Shown in pieces: positions 19,700 to 29,185 of a stretch of 64,000 nt of DNA. The DNA lies in assembly GCF_021397715.1 (NCBI RefSeq), contig NZ_CP090207.1, forward strand, positions 992,001-1,056,000. The letters run 5' to 3'. A program made the position numbers and the translations under genes. This DNA comes from Pantoea agglomerans. Its GTDB lineage: Bacteria; Pseudomonadota; Gammaproteobacteria; Enterobacterales; Enterobacteriaceae. Under the pieces are notes generated by a model, which was not told the DNA's origin, did not search any database, and was given only the letters and a program-made list of their open reading frames with translations. The stretch's first letter is position 1, and every line of letters begins with the position of its first letter.

Positions 19700-20124
19700 G
19701 TGACTCGCTCGCTTATGCCTCACTGTTTGGCAGCAGTTTTTTAAGTGCGACGCTCCTGCCGGGAAGCTCTGAAGTACTGCTGGTAGCACTATTAATTGCA
19801 AAAAAGACGTCAGTTTACGGGTTGCTTTTGGCCGCATCACTGGGGAACACCTTGGGCGGCTTAACCAACATTTTTCTTGGTCGCTTGCTGCCGTTAAAAC
19901 GTCAGGGGCGATGGCATGACACAGCAATGACGTGGTTGCACCGATTGGGTCCTGCAGCACTGTTATTCAGCTGGTTGCCGGTGGTAGGTGATCTGCTCTG
20001 CGTGCTTGCGGGCTGGTTACGCTTCGCCTGGTTACCTGCGATGTTGTTTCTCGCTGTCGGTAAAACACTGCGTTATATCGTTATCGCGACCGCCACTTTA
20101 CAGGGAATGCAATGGTGGCATTGA
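19696..20124 (+). CDS. yqaA: Inner membrane protein YqaA (SNARE-associated/DedA-like)
   Basis: A 142-residue membrane protein, the same length as E. coli YqaA, with about four hydrophobic segments. Conserved parts include [18 protein letters not shown] and [12 protein letters not shown]. Proteins of this family are linked to membrane lipid flipping, but YqaA itself has no established role. The GTG start overlaps the yqaB stop (GTGA), so the two are translationally coupled. Confidence 0.93.
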   Translation: MSDSLAYASLFGSSFLSATLLPGSSEVLLVALLIAKKTSVYGLLLAASLGNTLGGLTNIFLGRLLPLKRQGRWHDTAMTWLHRLGPAALLFSWLPVVGDLLCVLAGWLRFAWLPAMLFLAVGKTLRYIVIATATLQGMQWWH

Positions 20125-20197
20125 TTCGCACAGATTCGAGGCTACGGTTAACATTATGCTGAACAAAAATAAATTATTCTCACAGCGGGAGGTTAAT

Positions 20198-21763
20198 GTG
20201 ATCCCGGACGTATCTAAAGCGCTCTCCTGGCTGGAAGCGCATCCTGATGCCCTCAAGGGTATCGGCCGTGGCATCGAACGTGAAACGTTGCGCGTGCAGG
20301 CAGACGGTAAACTGGCGGAAAGCGGCCATCCCGAATCACTGGGTTCGGCGCTGAAGCATGACTGGATTACCACCGATTTTGCCGAAACGCTGCTGGAGTT
20401 CATTACGCCAGTGGATCACAGCATTGATCACATGCTGGCATTCCTGCGTGATATTCATCGTCATGTCGCCCGTGAACTCGGCGAAGAGCGTATGTGGCCC
20501 TTCAGCATGCCGTGCGAGATTGACGATGCGAACAAGATTGAACTGGCGCAGTACGGTAAATCGAATATAGGCCAGATGAAAACCCTGTACCGTGAAGGGC
20601 TGAAAAACCGTTACGGCGCGCTGATGCAGACCATCTCCGGCATTCACTATAACTTCTCGCTGCCGCTCTCTTTCTGGCAGGAGTGGGCCGATGTGAAAGA
20701 TCAGGAAAGCGGTAAAGAGACCATCTCTGCCGGCTATCTGCGACTGATCCGCAACTATTACCGTTTTGGCTGGGTGATCCCTTATCTGTTTGGGGCGTCG
20801 CCTGCCATCAGCTCCAGTTTCCTGCAGGGCCGCGAGAGCGCGCTGCCGTTTGAAACCAATGATAAAGATACGATGTGGCTGCCTTATGCCACCTCGCTGC
20901 GTCTGAGTGATTTAGGCTACACCAACAAATCCCAGAGCTCGCTGGGCATTACCTTTAACTCACTGGAAGGTTATGTCACGGCGCTGAAGAAAGCGATCAA
21001 GACCCCGTCAGAAGAGTTTGCTGAGATGGGCACCAAAGATGCCGACGGCAACTGGCTCCAGCTCAATACCAACGTACTGCAGATTGAAAATGAGCTCTAT
21101 GCACCGATTCGGCCAAAGCGCGTCACGCGCTCAGGTGAAGCGCCTTCTGACGCGCTGCTGCGTGGCGGTATTGAGTATATCGAAGTGCGCTCGCTGGATA
21201 TTAACCCGTTCTCAGCGATTGGTGTGGACGAGAATCAGGTTCGCTTCCTCGACCTGTTCCTGATCTGGTGTACCCTGGCTGACGCGCCGGAAATGAGCGC
21301 AGACGAGCTGCAGTGTACCCGTAAGAACTGGAATCGCGTGGTGCTGGAAGGGCGCAAGCCCGATCAGAAAATCGCGGTGGGCTGTGGTGAAGCGGAACAT
21401 TCGCTGGTTGAAGTGGGTAAAACTCTGTTTGCCGATCTGCGTCGGGTCGCGGAAGTTTTAGACAGCAACAACCAGGGCAGCACGCAATATCAACAAGTTT
21501 GCGATCAACTGGTGGCATCGTTCGACGATCCTGAGCTAACCTATTCGGCGCGCATCCTTCAGGCAATGAAGGACAATGGTGTGACCGGTACCGGCGTGGC
21601 GTTAGCAGAGCAGTATCGTCATCTGCTGTGCGAAGAGCCGCTGGAAGTGTTGACCGAAGAGGATTTCAGCCGTCAGGCGAAAGAATCGGTGGCGGCGCAG
21701 CAGGCGCTTGAAGCAGAGGATAAGCTGGATTTTGAAGCCTATCTGGCGAGCCGGGAAGGGTAG
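20198..21763 (+). CDS. gshA: Glutamate-cysteine ligase
   Basis: First enzyme of glutathione synthesis, joining glutamate and cysteine with ATP. Started at the GTG at 20198 it has 521 residues (E. coli 518) and begins with the conserved IPDVS; GGGAGG lies 5 bases upstream. An in-frame ATG at 20157 would add about 14 residues without family support. Conserved stretches [33 protein letters not shown] and [12 protein letters not shown] are present. The rare start codon parallels the weak start of E. coli gshA and may limit expression. Confidence 0.97.
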   Translation: MIPDVSKALSWLEAHPDALKGIGRGIERETLRVQADGKLAESGHPESLGSALKHDWITTDFAETLLEFITPVDHSIDHMLAFLRDIHRHVARELGEERMWPFSMPCEIDDANKIELAQYGKSNIGQMKTLYREGLKNRYGALMQTISGIHYNFSLPLSFWQEWADVKDQESGKETISAGYLRLIRNYYRFGWVIPYLFGASPAISSSFLQGRESALPFETNDKDTMWLPYATSLRLSDLGYTNKSQSSLGITFNSLEGYVTALKKAIKTPSEEFAEMGTKDADGNWLQLNTNVLQIENELYAPIRPKRVTRSGEAPSDALLRGGIEYIEVRSLDINPFSAIGVDENQVRFLDLFLIWCTLADAPEMSADELQCTRKNWNRVVLEGRKPDQKIAVGCGEAEHSLVEVGKTLFADLRRVAEVLDSNNQGSTQYQQVCDQLVASFDDPELTYSARILQAMKDNGVTGTGVALAEQYRHLLCEEPLEVLTEEDFSRQAKESVAAQQALEAEDKLDFEAYLASREG

Positions 21764-21841
21764 AAAAGAAAAAGGCCACATCAATGTGGCCAAATTAACA
21801 TCTCTGTTGTCAGGGATGATGATAACAAATGCGCGTCTTTC
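21762..21841 (-). ncRNA. micA: Small regulatory RNA MicA
   Basis: Reading the minus strand from 21841, the RNA begins GAAAGACGCGCATTTGTTAT and continues into the ATCATCATCCC region that pairs with ompA mRNA in E. coli. It ends with a GGCCACA/TGTGGCC hairpin (21774-21791) and a T-rich tail overlapping the gshA stop codon. It lies between gshA and luxS, antisense to the luxS leader, exactly as in E. coli. It is an Hfq-dependent repressor of outer-membrane protein mRNAs during envelope stress. The internal region between the target site and the terminator differs from E. coli. Confidence 0.93.
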
Positions 21842-21847
21842 ATATAT

Positions 21848-21875
21848 TCAGACGTTGGGCGAACAGAAAAGTTTC
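21848..21875 (-). promoter_or_regulatory. Sigma-E promoter of micA
   Basis: On the minus strand GAAACTT (21869-21875), a 16-base spacer and TCTGA (21848-21852) match the sigma-E consensus (GGAACTT/TCTGA). They sit 6 bases before the predicted MicA 5' end. Confidence 0.88.
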
Positions 21876-21914
21876 ATCGTTTCAAAAAAAAATTCTTAAA
21901 ACAGGAGGTGACGT

Positions 21915-22430
21915 ATGCCACTACTGGACAGTTTTACCGTTGATCACACTATCATGGCCGCTCCCGCCGTACGCGTTGCGAAAACCATGAAGACTCCGCA
22001 TGGCGATACGATTACCGTTTTTGACCTGCGTTTTTGCCGCCCGAACATTGATATCCTCACTGAGCGTGGCATTCATACGCTGGAGCACCTGTTTGCCGGT
22101 TTCATGCGTAACCATCTGAACGGTGACGGCGTGGAAATCGTGGATATCTCGCCAATGGGTTGCCGTACTGGCTTCTACATGAGCCTGATTGGTACGCCTG
22201 ACGAGCAGCGCGTCGCAAAAGCGTGGAAAGGGGCGATGGAAGATGTTCTGAAAGTAAAAGATCAGAACCAGATCCCTGAGCTGAACGAATACCAGTGCGG
22301 CAGCTACAAGCTGCACTCGCTGGAAGAAGCGCAGCAGATCGCCCGCAATGTGCTGGCACATGAGATCGGTGTTAACCACAACGATGATCTGAAACTGCCT
22401 GCTGAAAAGCTGAAAGAACTGCACATCTAG
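21915..22430 (+). CDS. luxS: S-ribosylhomocysteine lyase LuxS
   Basis: Cleaves S-ribosylhomocysteine to homocysteine and the autoinducer-2 precursor DPD in the activated methyl cycle. It has 171 residues, the standard length. The metal ligands His54 and His58 with Glu57 (HTLEH) and Cys128, and catalytic Cys83 (GCRTGFY), are all present. AGGAGGTG gives a strong start. Its leader overlaps the micA promoter on the other strand. In E. coli luxS is followed by emrB; here corB follows. Confidence 0.98.
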   Translation: MPLLDSFTVDHTIMAAPAVRVAKTMKTPHGDTITVFDLRFCRPNIDILTERGIHTLEHLFAGFMRNHLNGDGVEIVDISPMGCRTGFYMSLIGTPDEQRVAKAWKGAMEDVLKVKDQNQIPELNEYQCGSYKLHSLEEAQQIARNVLAHEIGVNHNDDLKLPAEKLKELHI

Positions 22431-22452
22431 TCAGAACTTATCAGCGAAGAGA

Positions 22453-22479
22453 AACGCCGCGATTATCGCGGCGTTTTTT
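22453..22479 (+). terminator. luxS terminator
   Basis: A 10-base stem AACGCCGCGA / TCGCGGCGTT with a 3-base loop followed by TTTT. It separates luxS from the convergent corB gene. Confidence 0.92.
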
Positions 22480-22486
22480 GTGGGAT

Positions 22487-23773
22487 TTATGAACCGACGG
22501 ACTTTTTCAGCGGCGTGGCGGGCGTGATGCGGACCTGCTTGATCATGTTGTCCTGCACATCAAGAATATCGATATTGTACTGACTGATTTGCACCCGGGT
22601 CTTTGTCTGAGGGATCTCTTCCAGCACCTCCAGCAGCATGCCATTGATGGTGCGGGCCTCCTGCTCTGGCAGATGCCAGTTAAACGCCTTGTTGATTTCA
22701 CGCACGTTGGCGCTGCCTTCAACCAGCACCGAGCCATCATTCTGCGGCATCACTTCTTCAGCCAGCGACGGTGACATCGAGGTGGTAAAATCACCCACGA
22801 TCTCTTCCAGAATATCCTCTATCGTCACCAGTCCTTTGATGTCGCCATACTCATCCACCACCAGGCCGGCTTTCTTCTTGTTACGCTGGAACTTCACCAG
22901 TTGGGTGTTAAGCGGTGTGCCTTCCGGGATGTAGTAGATCTCATCCGCAGCACGCAGCAGTGTCTCTTTGGTGAACTCTTTTTTCTCGGTCATCATGCGC
23001 CAGGCTTCACGCACCCGCAGCATCCCGACGCAGTCGTCCAGCGAATCACGGAACAGCACGATGCGACCGTGCGGCGAATGACTTAACTGACGCACCACCG
23101 ACTTCCAGTCATCGTTGATGTTAATACCGACGATCTCATTGCGCGGCACCATGATGTCATCCACGCTGACCTTCTCCAGATCGAGCACCGATAGCAGCAT
23201 GTCCTGATTACGGCGTGATATCAGATTACGTGACTCGTAAACGATGGTGCGCAGCTCTTCTTTGCTCAGCGCGGAGTTGACCGAGCCATCGGTGCGAATG
23301 CCGACCAGCCGCATCAGCAGCCGGGTAATGGTGTTCAGCAACCAGACCAGCGGCAACATAACGTACTGCAGCGGACCCAGCAGGAAACTACTGGGATAGG
23401 CGACCTTCTCCGGATAGAGCGCTGCGATGGTTTTTGGTAACACTTCGGCAAACACCAGCACCACGAAGGTCAGCACGCCGGTGGCGATAGCGACGCCGGC
23501 ATCGCCGTAGAGGCGCATCCCGACGATGGTGCTGAGGGCAGAGGCCAGGATATTGACCAGGTTATTGCCGATCAGCACCAGGCTGATCAAGCGGTCAGGG
23601 CGACGCAGCAATTTTTCGACGCGACGGGCAGCGCGGTGGCCATTTTTAGCCTGATGGCGCAGCTTGTAGCGATTGAGGGTCATCATGCCGGTTTCGGAGC
23701 CAGAAAAATAAGCCGAAACCAGCACCATGATGATCAGCGTAACAATCAGCGTGGTGGTTGAAACATGTTCCAA
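22487..23773 (-). CDS. corB: CorB-type CBS-domain membrane protein (YfjD)
   Basis: A 428-residue inner-membrane protein of the CNNM/CorC family. An N-terminal DUF21 domain with about four membrane segments (residues 5-145) is followed by two CBS motifs (from DIMVPRNEIVGI) and a C-terminal CorC/HlyC domain. Relatives affect magnesium and cobalt efflux or resistance; the transported ion here is inferred. The start is TTG, with AAGGAAG 7 bases upstream, and the sequence aligns with E. coli YfjD from this residue. ypjD lies upstream with a 15-base gap, so they probably form an operon. Confidence 0.9.
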   Translation of the reverse strand: MEHVSTTTLIVTLIIMVLVSAYFSGSETGMMTLNRYKLRHQAKNGHRAARRVEKLLRRPDRLISLVLIGNNLVNILASALSTIVGMRLYGDAGVAIATGVLTFVVLVFAEVLPKTIAALYPEKVAYPSSFLLGPLQYVMLPLVWLLNTITRLLMRLVGIRTDGSVNSALSKEELRTIVYESRNLISRRNQDMLLSVLDLEKVSVDDIMVPRNEIVGININDDWKSVVRQLSHSPHGRIVLFRDSLDDCVGMLRVREAWRMMTEKKEFTKETLLRAADEIYYIPEGTPLNTQLVKFQRNKKKAGLVVDEYGDIKGLVTIEDILEEIVGDFTTSMSPSLAEEVMPQNDGSVLVEGSANVREINKAFNWHLPEQEARTINGMLLEVLEEIPQTKTRVQISQYNIDILDVQDNMIKQVRITPATPLKKSVGS

Positions 23774-23788
23774 CGCAGAACTTCCTTT

Positions 23789-24589
23789 TTAACGAGAGGT
23801 AGGGATAAGCAGGTGCTGTAAGATGCGACTGCCAAAGTAGGCCATGGTTAACAACAACGCGCCGCTGCAGTTAAACCACACCACACGACGCCCACGCCAA
23901 CCTTCATGATAGTGTCCCCACAGCAAAACGATATACACAAACCAGGCGATGATCGAGAGCACCGCTTTATCGACGTTTTCCGCGCTGAAAAGATCCTGCA
24001 TGTAAAACAGGCCGGTACAGAGTACCAGCGTCAGCAGCACCACGCCGACCTGCGTGATGTGAAACATCTTGCGCTCAATCGTCAGCAGCGGCGGCATATC
24101 CTGGGTAAAGGCCAGCCGTTTGTTTTTCAGCTGGTAATCAATCCACGCCAGCTGCAGCGCATAGAGTGCCGCAATGATCAGCGTAGCGTAGGCGAACAGC
24201 GACAGACCGATATGAATCATCATGCCTGGCGTGGTTTCCAGATGGGTGATAAACGCATTGGGCACAAAAGTGGCAAAGGCGAGGTTGATCAGCGCGAAAC
24301 TATAAACAATCGGCAGCAGTAACCAGCCACGGTTGCGGGACGCCACAATGGTCATGATGGCGCAGATCAACAGACTGACCAGTGAGCCGATATTCAGCAG
24401 GCTGAAATTCTGTCCGCTATCGACGGCAAAAATACGTTGCTGCAAGGCCACCGCGTGCGTAATCAACGCCACGCAGGCAGAGAGCATCGCCATTCGACGC
24501 CAGCCACCGTTACGTTTCAACAGGCTGGGAACGATCAGTGCAAGACTTAGGGAGTAGGCTAACAGCGCCACTATCGCGAAAACGAACAT
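23789..24589 (-). CDS. ypjD: Cytochrome c assembly-family membrane protein YpjD
   Basis: A 266-residue polytopic inner-membrane protein (E. coli 263) with about eight hydrophobic segments. It matches the CcsA/CcmC-like family by the segment MMIHIGLSLFAYATLI and the terminal WFVYIVLLWGHYHEGWRG region. Its cellular role in enterobacteria is not settled. It is divergent from ffh and probably cotranscribed with corB. AAAGGAT precedes the ATG closely. Confidence 0.88.
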   Translation of the reverse strand: MFVFAIVALLAYSLSLALIVPSLLKRNGGWRRMAMLSACVALITHAVALQQRIFAVDSGQNFSLLNIGSLVSLLICAIMTIVASRNRGWLLLPIVYSFALINLAFATFVPNAFITHLETTPGMMIHIGLSLFAYATLIIAALYALQLAWIDYQLKNKRLAFTQDMPPLLTIERKMFHITQVGVVLLTLVLCTGLFYMQDLFSAENVDKAVLSIIAWFVYIVLLWGHYHEGWRGRRVVWFNCSGALLLTMAYFGSRILQHLLIPTSR

Positions 24590-24694
24590 AGATCCTTTCG
24601 GGTATCAGTCAGATAAGGAAAACGGCAGTATAGCGCCAGCGGCAGCTGGCACCAAACGATCTCAGGGGCAATTGCAGAGATCGCTGCGCCTTCG

Positions 24695-24703
24695 TGTTAT
24701 AAT
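24695..24703 (+). promoter_or_regulatory. Extended -10 promoter element before ffh
   Basis: TGTTATAAT gives an extended -10 (TGn plus TATAAT at 24698-24703), 52 bases before the ffh start. No good -35 is seen at the usual distance, as expected for an extended -10 promoter. Confidence 0.55.
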
Positions 24704-24754
24704 CCGCCGCATTCTGCCGATCAGGCGCCTCGCGATCTTTTTAAGTGAGAGACC

Positions 24755-26116
24755 ATGTTTGATAATTTAACCGATCGTTTATCGCAAACCCTGAAAAATA
24801 TCAGCGGCCGCGGAAGGCTGACTGAAGAGAACATCAAAGAGACCCTGCGTGAAGTTCGCATGGCACTGCTTGAGGCTGACGTTGCGCTGCCGGTAGTGCG
24901 TGACTTCATTAATCGCGTGAAAGAAAGCGCGGTCGGGCACGATGTGAATAAGAGTCTGACGCCAGGTCAGGAGTTCATCAAGATTGTCCGTAACGAACTG
25001 GTTACGGCGATGGGTGCAGAAAACAACGCACTGGATCTGGCGGCGCAGCCACCGGCCGTGGTGTTGATGGCGGGTCTGCAGGGTGCGGGTAAAACCACCA
25101 GCGTCGGTAAGCTGGGTAAATTCCTGCGTGAAAAGCACAAAAAGAAAGTATTAGTGGTTTCTGCCGACGTCTATCGTCCGGCGGCGATCAAACAGCTGGA
25201 AACGCTGGCGCAACAGGTCGGCGTTGACTTCTGCCCGTCCGATCTGAGCCAGAAGCCGGTCGACATCGTAAACAATGCGCTGCGCGAAGCGCGCCTGAAG
25301 TTCTACGATGTGCTGCTGGTGGATACCGCGGGTCGTCTGCACGTAGACGAAGCGATGATGGACGAAATCAAACAGGTTCACGCTGCGATTAATCCGGTAG
25401 AAACCCTGTTTGTGGTCGATGCCATGACCGGTCAGGATGCGGCGAACACGGCCAAAGCCTTTAACGAAGCACTGCCGCTCACCGGGGTTATCCTGACCAA
25501 AGTGGATGGTGATGCACGCGGTGGTGCGGCGCTGTCGATTCGTCATATCACCGGCAAGCCGATTAAGTTCATGGGTGTGGGTGAGAAGACTGAAGCCCTG
25601 GAGCCGTTCTACCCGGAGCGTATCGCCTCACGTATCCTTGGCATGGGCGATGTGCTGTCGCTGATCGAAGATATTGAAAGCAAGGTTGACCGCGAGCAGG
25701 CGGAAAAGCTGGCGAAGAAACTGAAAACCGGTGACGGTTTCGATCTTAATGACTTCCTTGAGCAGCTGAAGCAGATGCGCAACATGGGCGGGATGGCCAG
25801 CCTGATGGGCAAACTGCCTGGCATGGGGCAGTTGCCGGATAACGTGAAGTCACAGATGGATGATAAAGTGCTGGTGCGCATGGAGGCGATCATCAACTCG
25901 ATGACCCGCAAAGAGCGCCAGAAGCCAGAAATCATCAAAGGCTCGCGCAAGCGCCGCATTGCAACCGGCTCGGGTATGCAGGTGCAGGACGTTAACCGCT
26001 TACTCAAGCAGTTCGACGACATGCAGCGTATGATGAAGAAAATGAAGAAGGGCGGAATGGCGAAAATGATGCGCGGCATGAAAGGTATGATGCCGCCAGG
26101 TTTCCCTGGACGCTAA
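24755..26116 (+). CDS. ffh: Signal recognition particle GTPase Ffh
   Basis: Protein part of the signal recognition particle. It binds 4.5S RNA and targets nascent membrane proteins to FtsY and SecYEG. It has 453 residues, the standard length. In order: N domain (1-90), G domain with GLQGAGKTT, DTAGR and TKVDG (about 90-295), and a methionine-rich M domain ending in MRGMKGMMPPGFPG. The rpsP-rimM-trmD-rplS group follows on the same strand, as in E. coli. Confidence 0.98.
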   Translation: MFDNLTDRLSQTLKNISGRGRLTEENIKETLREVRMALLEADVALPVVRDFINRVKESAVGHDVNKSLTPGQEFIKIVRNELVTAMGAENNALDLAAQPPAVVLMAGLQGAGKTTSVGKLGKFLREKHKKKVLVVSADVYRPAAIKQLETLAQQVGVDFCPSDLSQKPVDIVNNALREARLKFYDVLLVDTAGRLHVDEAMMDEIKQVHAAINPVETLFVVDAMTGQDAANTAKAFNEALPLTGVILTKVDGDARGGAALSIRHITGKPIKFMGVGEKTEALEPFYPERIASRILGMGDVLSLIEDIESKVDREQAEKLAKKLKTGDGFDLNDFLEQLKQMRNMGGMASLMGKLPGMGQLPDNVKSQMDDKVLVRMEAIINSMTRKERQKPEIIKGSRKRRIATGSGMQVQDVNRLLKQFDDMQRMMKKMKKGGMAKMMRGMKGMMPPGFPGR

Positions 26117-26200
26117 GTGTTCCACAAAAAAGCCCGAAAAGACGCGGTTTAGGTTGCTTTTTGCGCCAAAATGAGTAAAATTTTCGAGCTTTTTATACAG

Positions 26201-26241
26201 CACCCGGACCCCGTTCCTCGATGGGGGCCGGGTGTTTTATT
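26201..26241 (+). terminator. Terminator/attenuator hairpin between ffh and rpsP
   Basis: CACCCGG (26201-26207) pairs with CCGGGTG (26228-26234), extended inside by CCCC/GGGG, and is followed by TTTTATT. It could end ffh transcription or act as an attenuator in the rpsP leader; its position 17 bases before rpsP fits either. Confidence 0.75.
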
Positions 26242-26257
26242 AACTGAAGAGGATGTT

Positions 26258-26506
26258 ATGGTAACAATTCGTTTGGCACGTCACGGCGCTAAAAAGCGTC
26301 CGTTCTATCAGGTCGTCGTTACTGACAGCCGCAATGCACGCAACGGTCGTTTCATCGAGCGCGTTGGTTTCTTCAACCCGATCGCATCTGGTCAGGCTGA
26401 AGGTCTGCGTCTGGATCTGGATCGTATCGAGCACTGGGTTGGCCAGGGCGCAACGCTTTCTGACCGCGTTAACGCGCTGGTCAAAGAAGCTAAGAAAGCA
26501 GCTTAA
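26258..26506 (+). CDS. rpsP: 30S ribosomal protein S16
   Basis: Primary assembly protein of the small ribosomal subunit. From the ATG at 26258 ([15 protein letters not shown]) it has 82 residues, as in E. coli; GAAGAGGA precedes it. A longer upstream reading frame has no family support. It is the first gene of the rpsP-rimM-trmD-rplS operon. Confidence 0.98.
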   Translation: MVTIRLARHGAKKRPFYQVVVTDSRNARNGRFIERVGFFNPIASGQAEGLRLDLDRIEHWVGQGATLSDRVNALVKEAKKAA

Positions 26507-26524
26507 TCTGTCACGGTGGTAAGC

Positions 26525-27073
26525 ATGAGCAGACAACTTGCCGCACAGCCTCCTGTTAACCCGCTGGTGTTGGGTAAAATGGGAGCCGCCTACGGTATTC
26601 GCGGCTGGCTCAAAGTGTTTTCCTCCACTGAAGACGCTGAAAGCATCTTCGACTACCAACCCTGGTTTATCCAGCGCGCCGGTCAATGGCAGCAGATCGA
26701 ACTGGAGGGTTGGAAGCACCACAATCAGGACCTGATCATCAAAGTCAAAGGCGTTGACGATCGGGATGCGGCGGCTCAGTTAACCAATTGCGAAATTCAG
26801 GTTGACTCGACGCAGTTGCCATCGCTGGAAGAGGGCGACTACTACTGGAAAGACCTTATGGGTTGCCAGGTGGTTAACCTCGACGGCTACGAGATGGGCA
26901 AAGTCATCGATATGATGGAAACCGGCTCGAACGACGTTCTCGTCGTTAAGGCAAACCTGAAGGATGCATTCGGTGTGCAGGAGCGGTTAATTCCGTTTCT
27001 TGATGAACAGGTTATCAGGAAAGTCGATCTCTCTACTGGCGTCATTGAAGTAGATTGGGATCCTGGTTTTTGA
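26525..27073 (+). CDS. rimM: 16S rRNA processing factor RimM
   Basis: Assists maturation of the 30S head through binding S19. It has 182 residues from the ATG at 26525, equal to E. coli. The N-terminal RimM domain ([17 protein letters not shown]) and the C-terminal PRC-barrel ([14 protein letters not shown] to [10 protein letters not shown]) are clear. The ribosome binding site is weak, which fits the low expression known for rimM and trmD relative to the flanking ribosomal protein genes. A GTG at 26516 is a less likely start. Confidence 0.97.
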   Translation: MSRQLAAQPPVNPLVLGKMGAAYGIRGWLKVFSSTEDAESIFDYQPWFIQRAGQWQQIELEGWKHHNQDLIIKVKGVDDRDAAAQLTNCEIQVDSTQLPSLEEGDYYWKDLMGCQVVNLDGYEMGKVIDMMETGSNDVLVVKANLKDAFGVQERLIPFLDEQVIRKVDLSTGVIEVDWDPGF

Positions 27074-27108
27074 TCTCCGAATCGAACGGTAACGTAACGG
27101 CGAAGACA

Positions 27109-27873
27109 ATGTGGATTGGTGTAATTAGCCTGTTTCCAGAAATGTTTCGCGCTATTACCGATTACGGGGTAACTGGCCGGGCAGTAAAAAACGGTCTGCT
27201 CAGCATTCAAAGCTGGAGTCCTCGTGACTTCACGCACGACCGGCACCGTACCGTGGATGATCGTCCTTACGGCGGCGGACCGGGAATGCTGATGATGGTA
27301 CAACCCTTACGGGATGCTATCTCCGCAGCGAAAGCAGCGGCAGGTGATGGGGCCAGGGTGATATATCTTTCACCTCAGGGGCGCAAACTGGACCAACAGG
27401 GCGTTTGCGAACTGGCGGCACGGGACAAGTTAATTCTGGTCTGTGGCCGTTATGAAGGGATAGATGAGCGCGTAATACACGCCGAAATTGATGAAGAATG
27501 GTCAATTGGTGATTACGTTCTCAGCGGCGGGGAACTGCCAGCGATGACGATGATTGACGCGGTCGCCCGGTTTATTCCCGGCGTGCTCGGCAAGCAGGCG
27601 TCAGCCGACGAGGACTCGTTCTCTGATGGGCTGCTGGACTGTCCGCACTATACCCGACCTGAAGTGTTAGACGGCGTGGAGGTTCCGGCAGTATTACTGT
27701 CAGGCAACCATGCTGATATTCGCCGTTGGCGCCTGAAGCAGTCGCTAGGCCGTACCTGGCTAAGAAGACCTGAACTTCTGGAAAACCTGGCTCTGACTGA
27801 AGAGCAAGCAAGGTTGCTAAGTGAGTTCCAGCGGGAATTTCACCAGCAACAAAACGATGATGTGGAAGAGTGA
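27109..27873 (+). CDS. trmD: tRNA (guanine-37-N1)-methyltransferase TrmD
   Basis: SPOUT-class enzyme that methylates G37 of tRNAs reading CNN codons, preventing frameshifts. It has 254 residues from the ATG at 27109 ([13 protein letters not shown]), aligning with E. coli TrmD (255). The knot region [23 protein letters not shown] and [11 protein letters not shown] motifs are intact. No strong Shine-Dalgarno is seen. It lies 35 bases after rimM. Confidence 0.98.
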   Translation: MWIGVISLFPEMFRAITDYGVTGRAVKNGLLSIQSWSPRDFTHDRHRTVDDRPYGGGPGMLMMVQPLRDAISAAKAAAGDGARVIYLSPQGRKLDQQGVCELAARDKLILVCGRYEGIDERVIHAEIDEEWSIGDYVLSGGELPAMTMIDAVARFIPGVLGKQASADEDSFSDGLLDCPHYTRPEVLDGVEVPAVLLSGNHADIRRWRLKQSLGRTWLRRPELLENLALTEEQARLLSEFQREFHQQQNDDVEE

Positions 27874-27906
27874 TCTTCCCCGACTATCAGTTTACCCAGG
27901 ATATGA

Positions 27907-28263
<357 letters not shown>

Positions 28264-28301
28264 GGTATCGCTAACGCGACATCTAAAAGTTAATAGCAAA
28301 C

Positions 28302-28332
28302 AAGGGGTTGGCGTGAAGCCAGCCCCTTTTTT
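28302..28332 (+). terminator. rplS operon terminator
   Basis: An 11-base stem AAGGGGTTGGC / GCCAGCCCCTT (one wobble) is followed by TTTTT. It also separates rplS from the convergent acetyltransferase gene. Confidence 0.92.
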
Positions 28333-28339
28333 TATCTTA

Positions 28340-28897
28340 TCATCCGGTCGATGGCGACGAACCTGTGGCATCAGGTCGCTGAAAATGATAAATCGCGCTA
28401 TTTACCGGCCCGCTCTCCAGCACAATCAGCCCGTAGCGGCAGCCAATAAACTCACCACCACATTTCTCCGCCACTGCCCGACTGGCCAGGTTGTCTTCCG
28501 CCGCCAGAATCTCTATGCCGCGCGTTTCAGGACGGGAGAAGCCTAGCGACAGCAACGCAATCACGGCGCGGCTGGCGATACCCTGACGCTGTGCATCGCT
28601 GCGTACCCAATAACCCAGGGCGCTGAAATCGCCAGGATGACGGGCGAACCGAATCCCTGCGCCGCCCAGTATCCGGTCGCGCTGATCCACAATCGCAAAC
28701 TCTTCTGCTTCACCTTTCAGGCGTTGCCAGTGGGTAAAGCGTATCCAGCTCTCCGCTTCATGCGGCTGATAATTCGCGTGCGCCCAGGCCATCCACGGCA
28801 ACAAACTATCCAGCGAGGCGTTAACTGCTTCAGTAAACGCAGCGATATCGTTAAGCGTGAAAGGGCGGAGGCGAAGGTGGGTACCGGTCTGCGTCAT
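28340..28897 (-). CDS. GNAT-family N-acetyltransferase (RimJ/RimL-like)
   Basis: A 185-residue cytoplasmic acetyltransferase. It starts LRLRPFTLNDIAAF, typical of the RimJ/RimL branch, and has the acetyl-CoA loop QRQGIAS after LGYWVRSDA, then AAEDNLASRAVAEKCGG. The target, whether a ribosomal protein N-terminus or a small amine, cannot be told from sequence. The ATG at 28897 with GAGCGAG upstream is preferred over an upstream frame extending to 28963. It lies between rplS and aroF, where E. coli has yfiRNB and yfiL, so it is lineage specific. Confidence 0.82.
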   Translation of the reverse strand: MTQTGTHLRLRPFTLNDIAAFTEAVNASLDSLLPWMAWAHANYQPHEAESWIRFTHWQRLKGEAEEFAIVDQRDRILGGAGIRFARHPGDFSALGYWVRSDAQRQGIASRAVIALLSLGFSRPETRGIEILAAEDNLASRAVAEKCGGEFIGCRYGLIVLESGPVNSAIYHFQRPDATGSSPSTG

Positions 28898-28966
28898 GGC
28901 TCGCTCATAATGATCATGGTTGATTTTTATTCTGACAGCGACGAGAAGGAAAACAATGCTCAATGA

Positions 28967-28984
28967 TGTAAATATATATGTACA
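28967..28984 (+). promoter_or_regulatory. TyrR-like box upstream of aroF
   Basis: TGTAAATATATATGTACA fits the TyrR pattern TGTAAA-N6-TTTACA with one or two mismatches. A weaker candidate lies at 29074-29091. Tyrosine repression of aroF-tyrA by TyrR is established in E. coli; binding here is inferred. Confidence 0.6.
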
Positions 28985-29098
28985 CTTTGTTTTATGTGGT
29001 CTTGCTGTAATGATCTAGTAATTACTTGTTTAATAAGTGTTTTAATAATTTACCTCACGCCGATCAATTTTACTGGTAATAAAAGTGTACGCCTGATG

Positions 29099-29126
29099 TT
29101 GTGTTATGTATTCCCTGTGATACAGT
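29099..29126 (+). promoter_or_regulatory. Probable aroF promoter
   Basis: TTGTGT (29099-29104), a 16-base spacer and TACAGT (29121-29126) lie 60 bases before aroF, just downstream of the weaker TyrR-like site. Confidence 0.45.
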
Positions 29127-29185
29127 GTGCTGCATCCTCCATGAGGATCCCATGACCGCATATACGAGCAAAAAGGATCGCCACC

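Noticed and set aside
19988..20197. N-terminal extension of gshA overlapping yqaA
   Set aside because: The region codes for yqaA in another frame, and GshA conservation begins at the GTG at 20198 with GGGAGG upstream.
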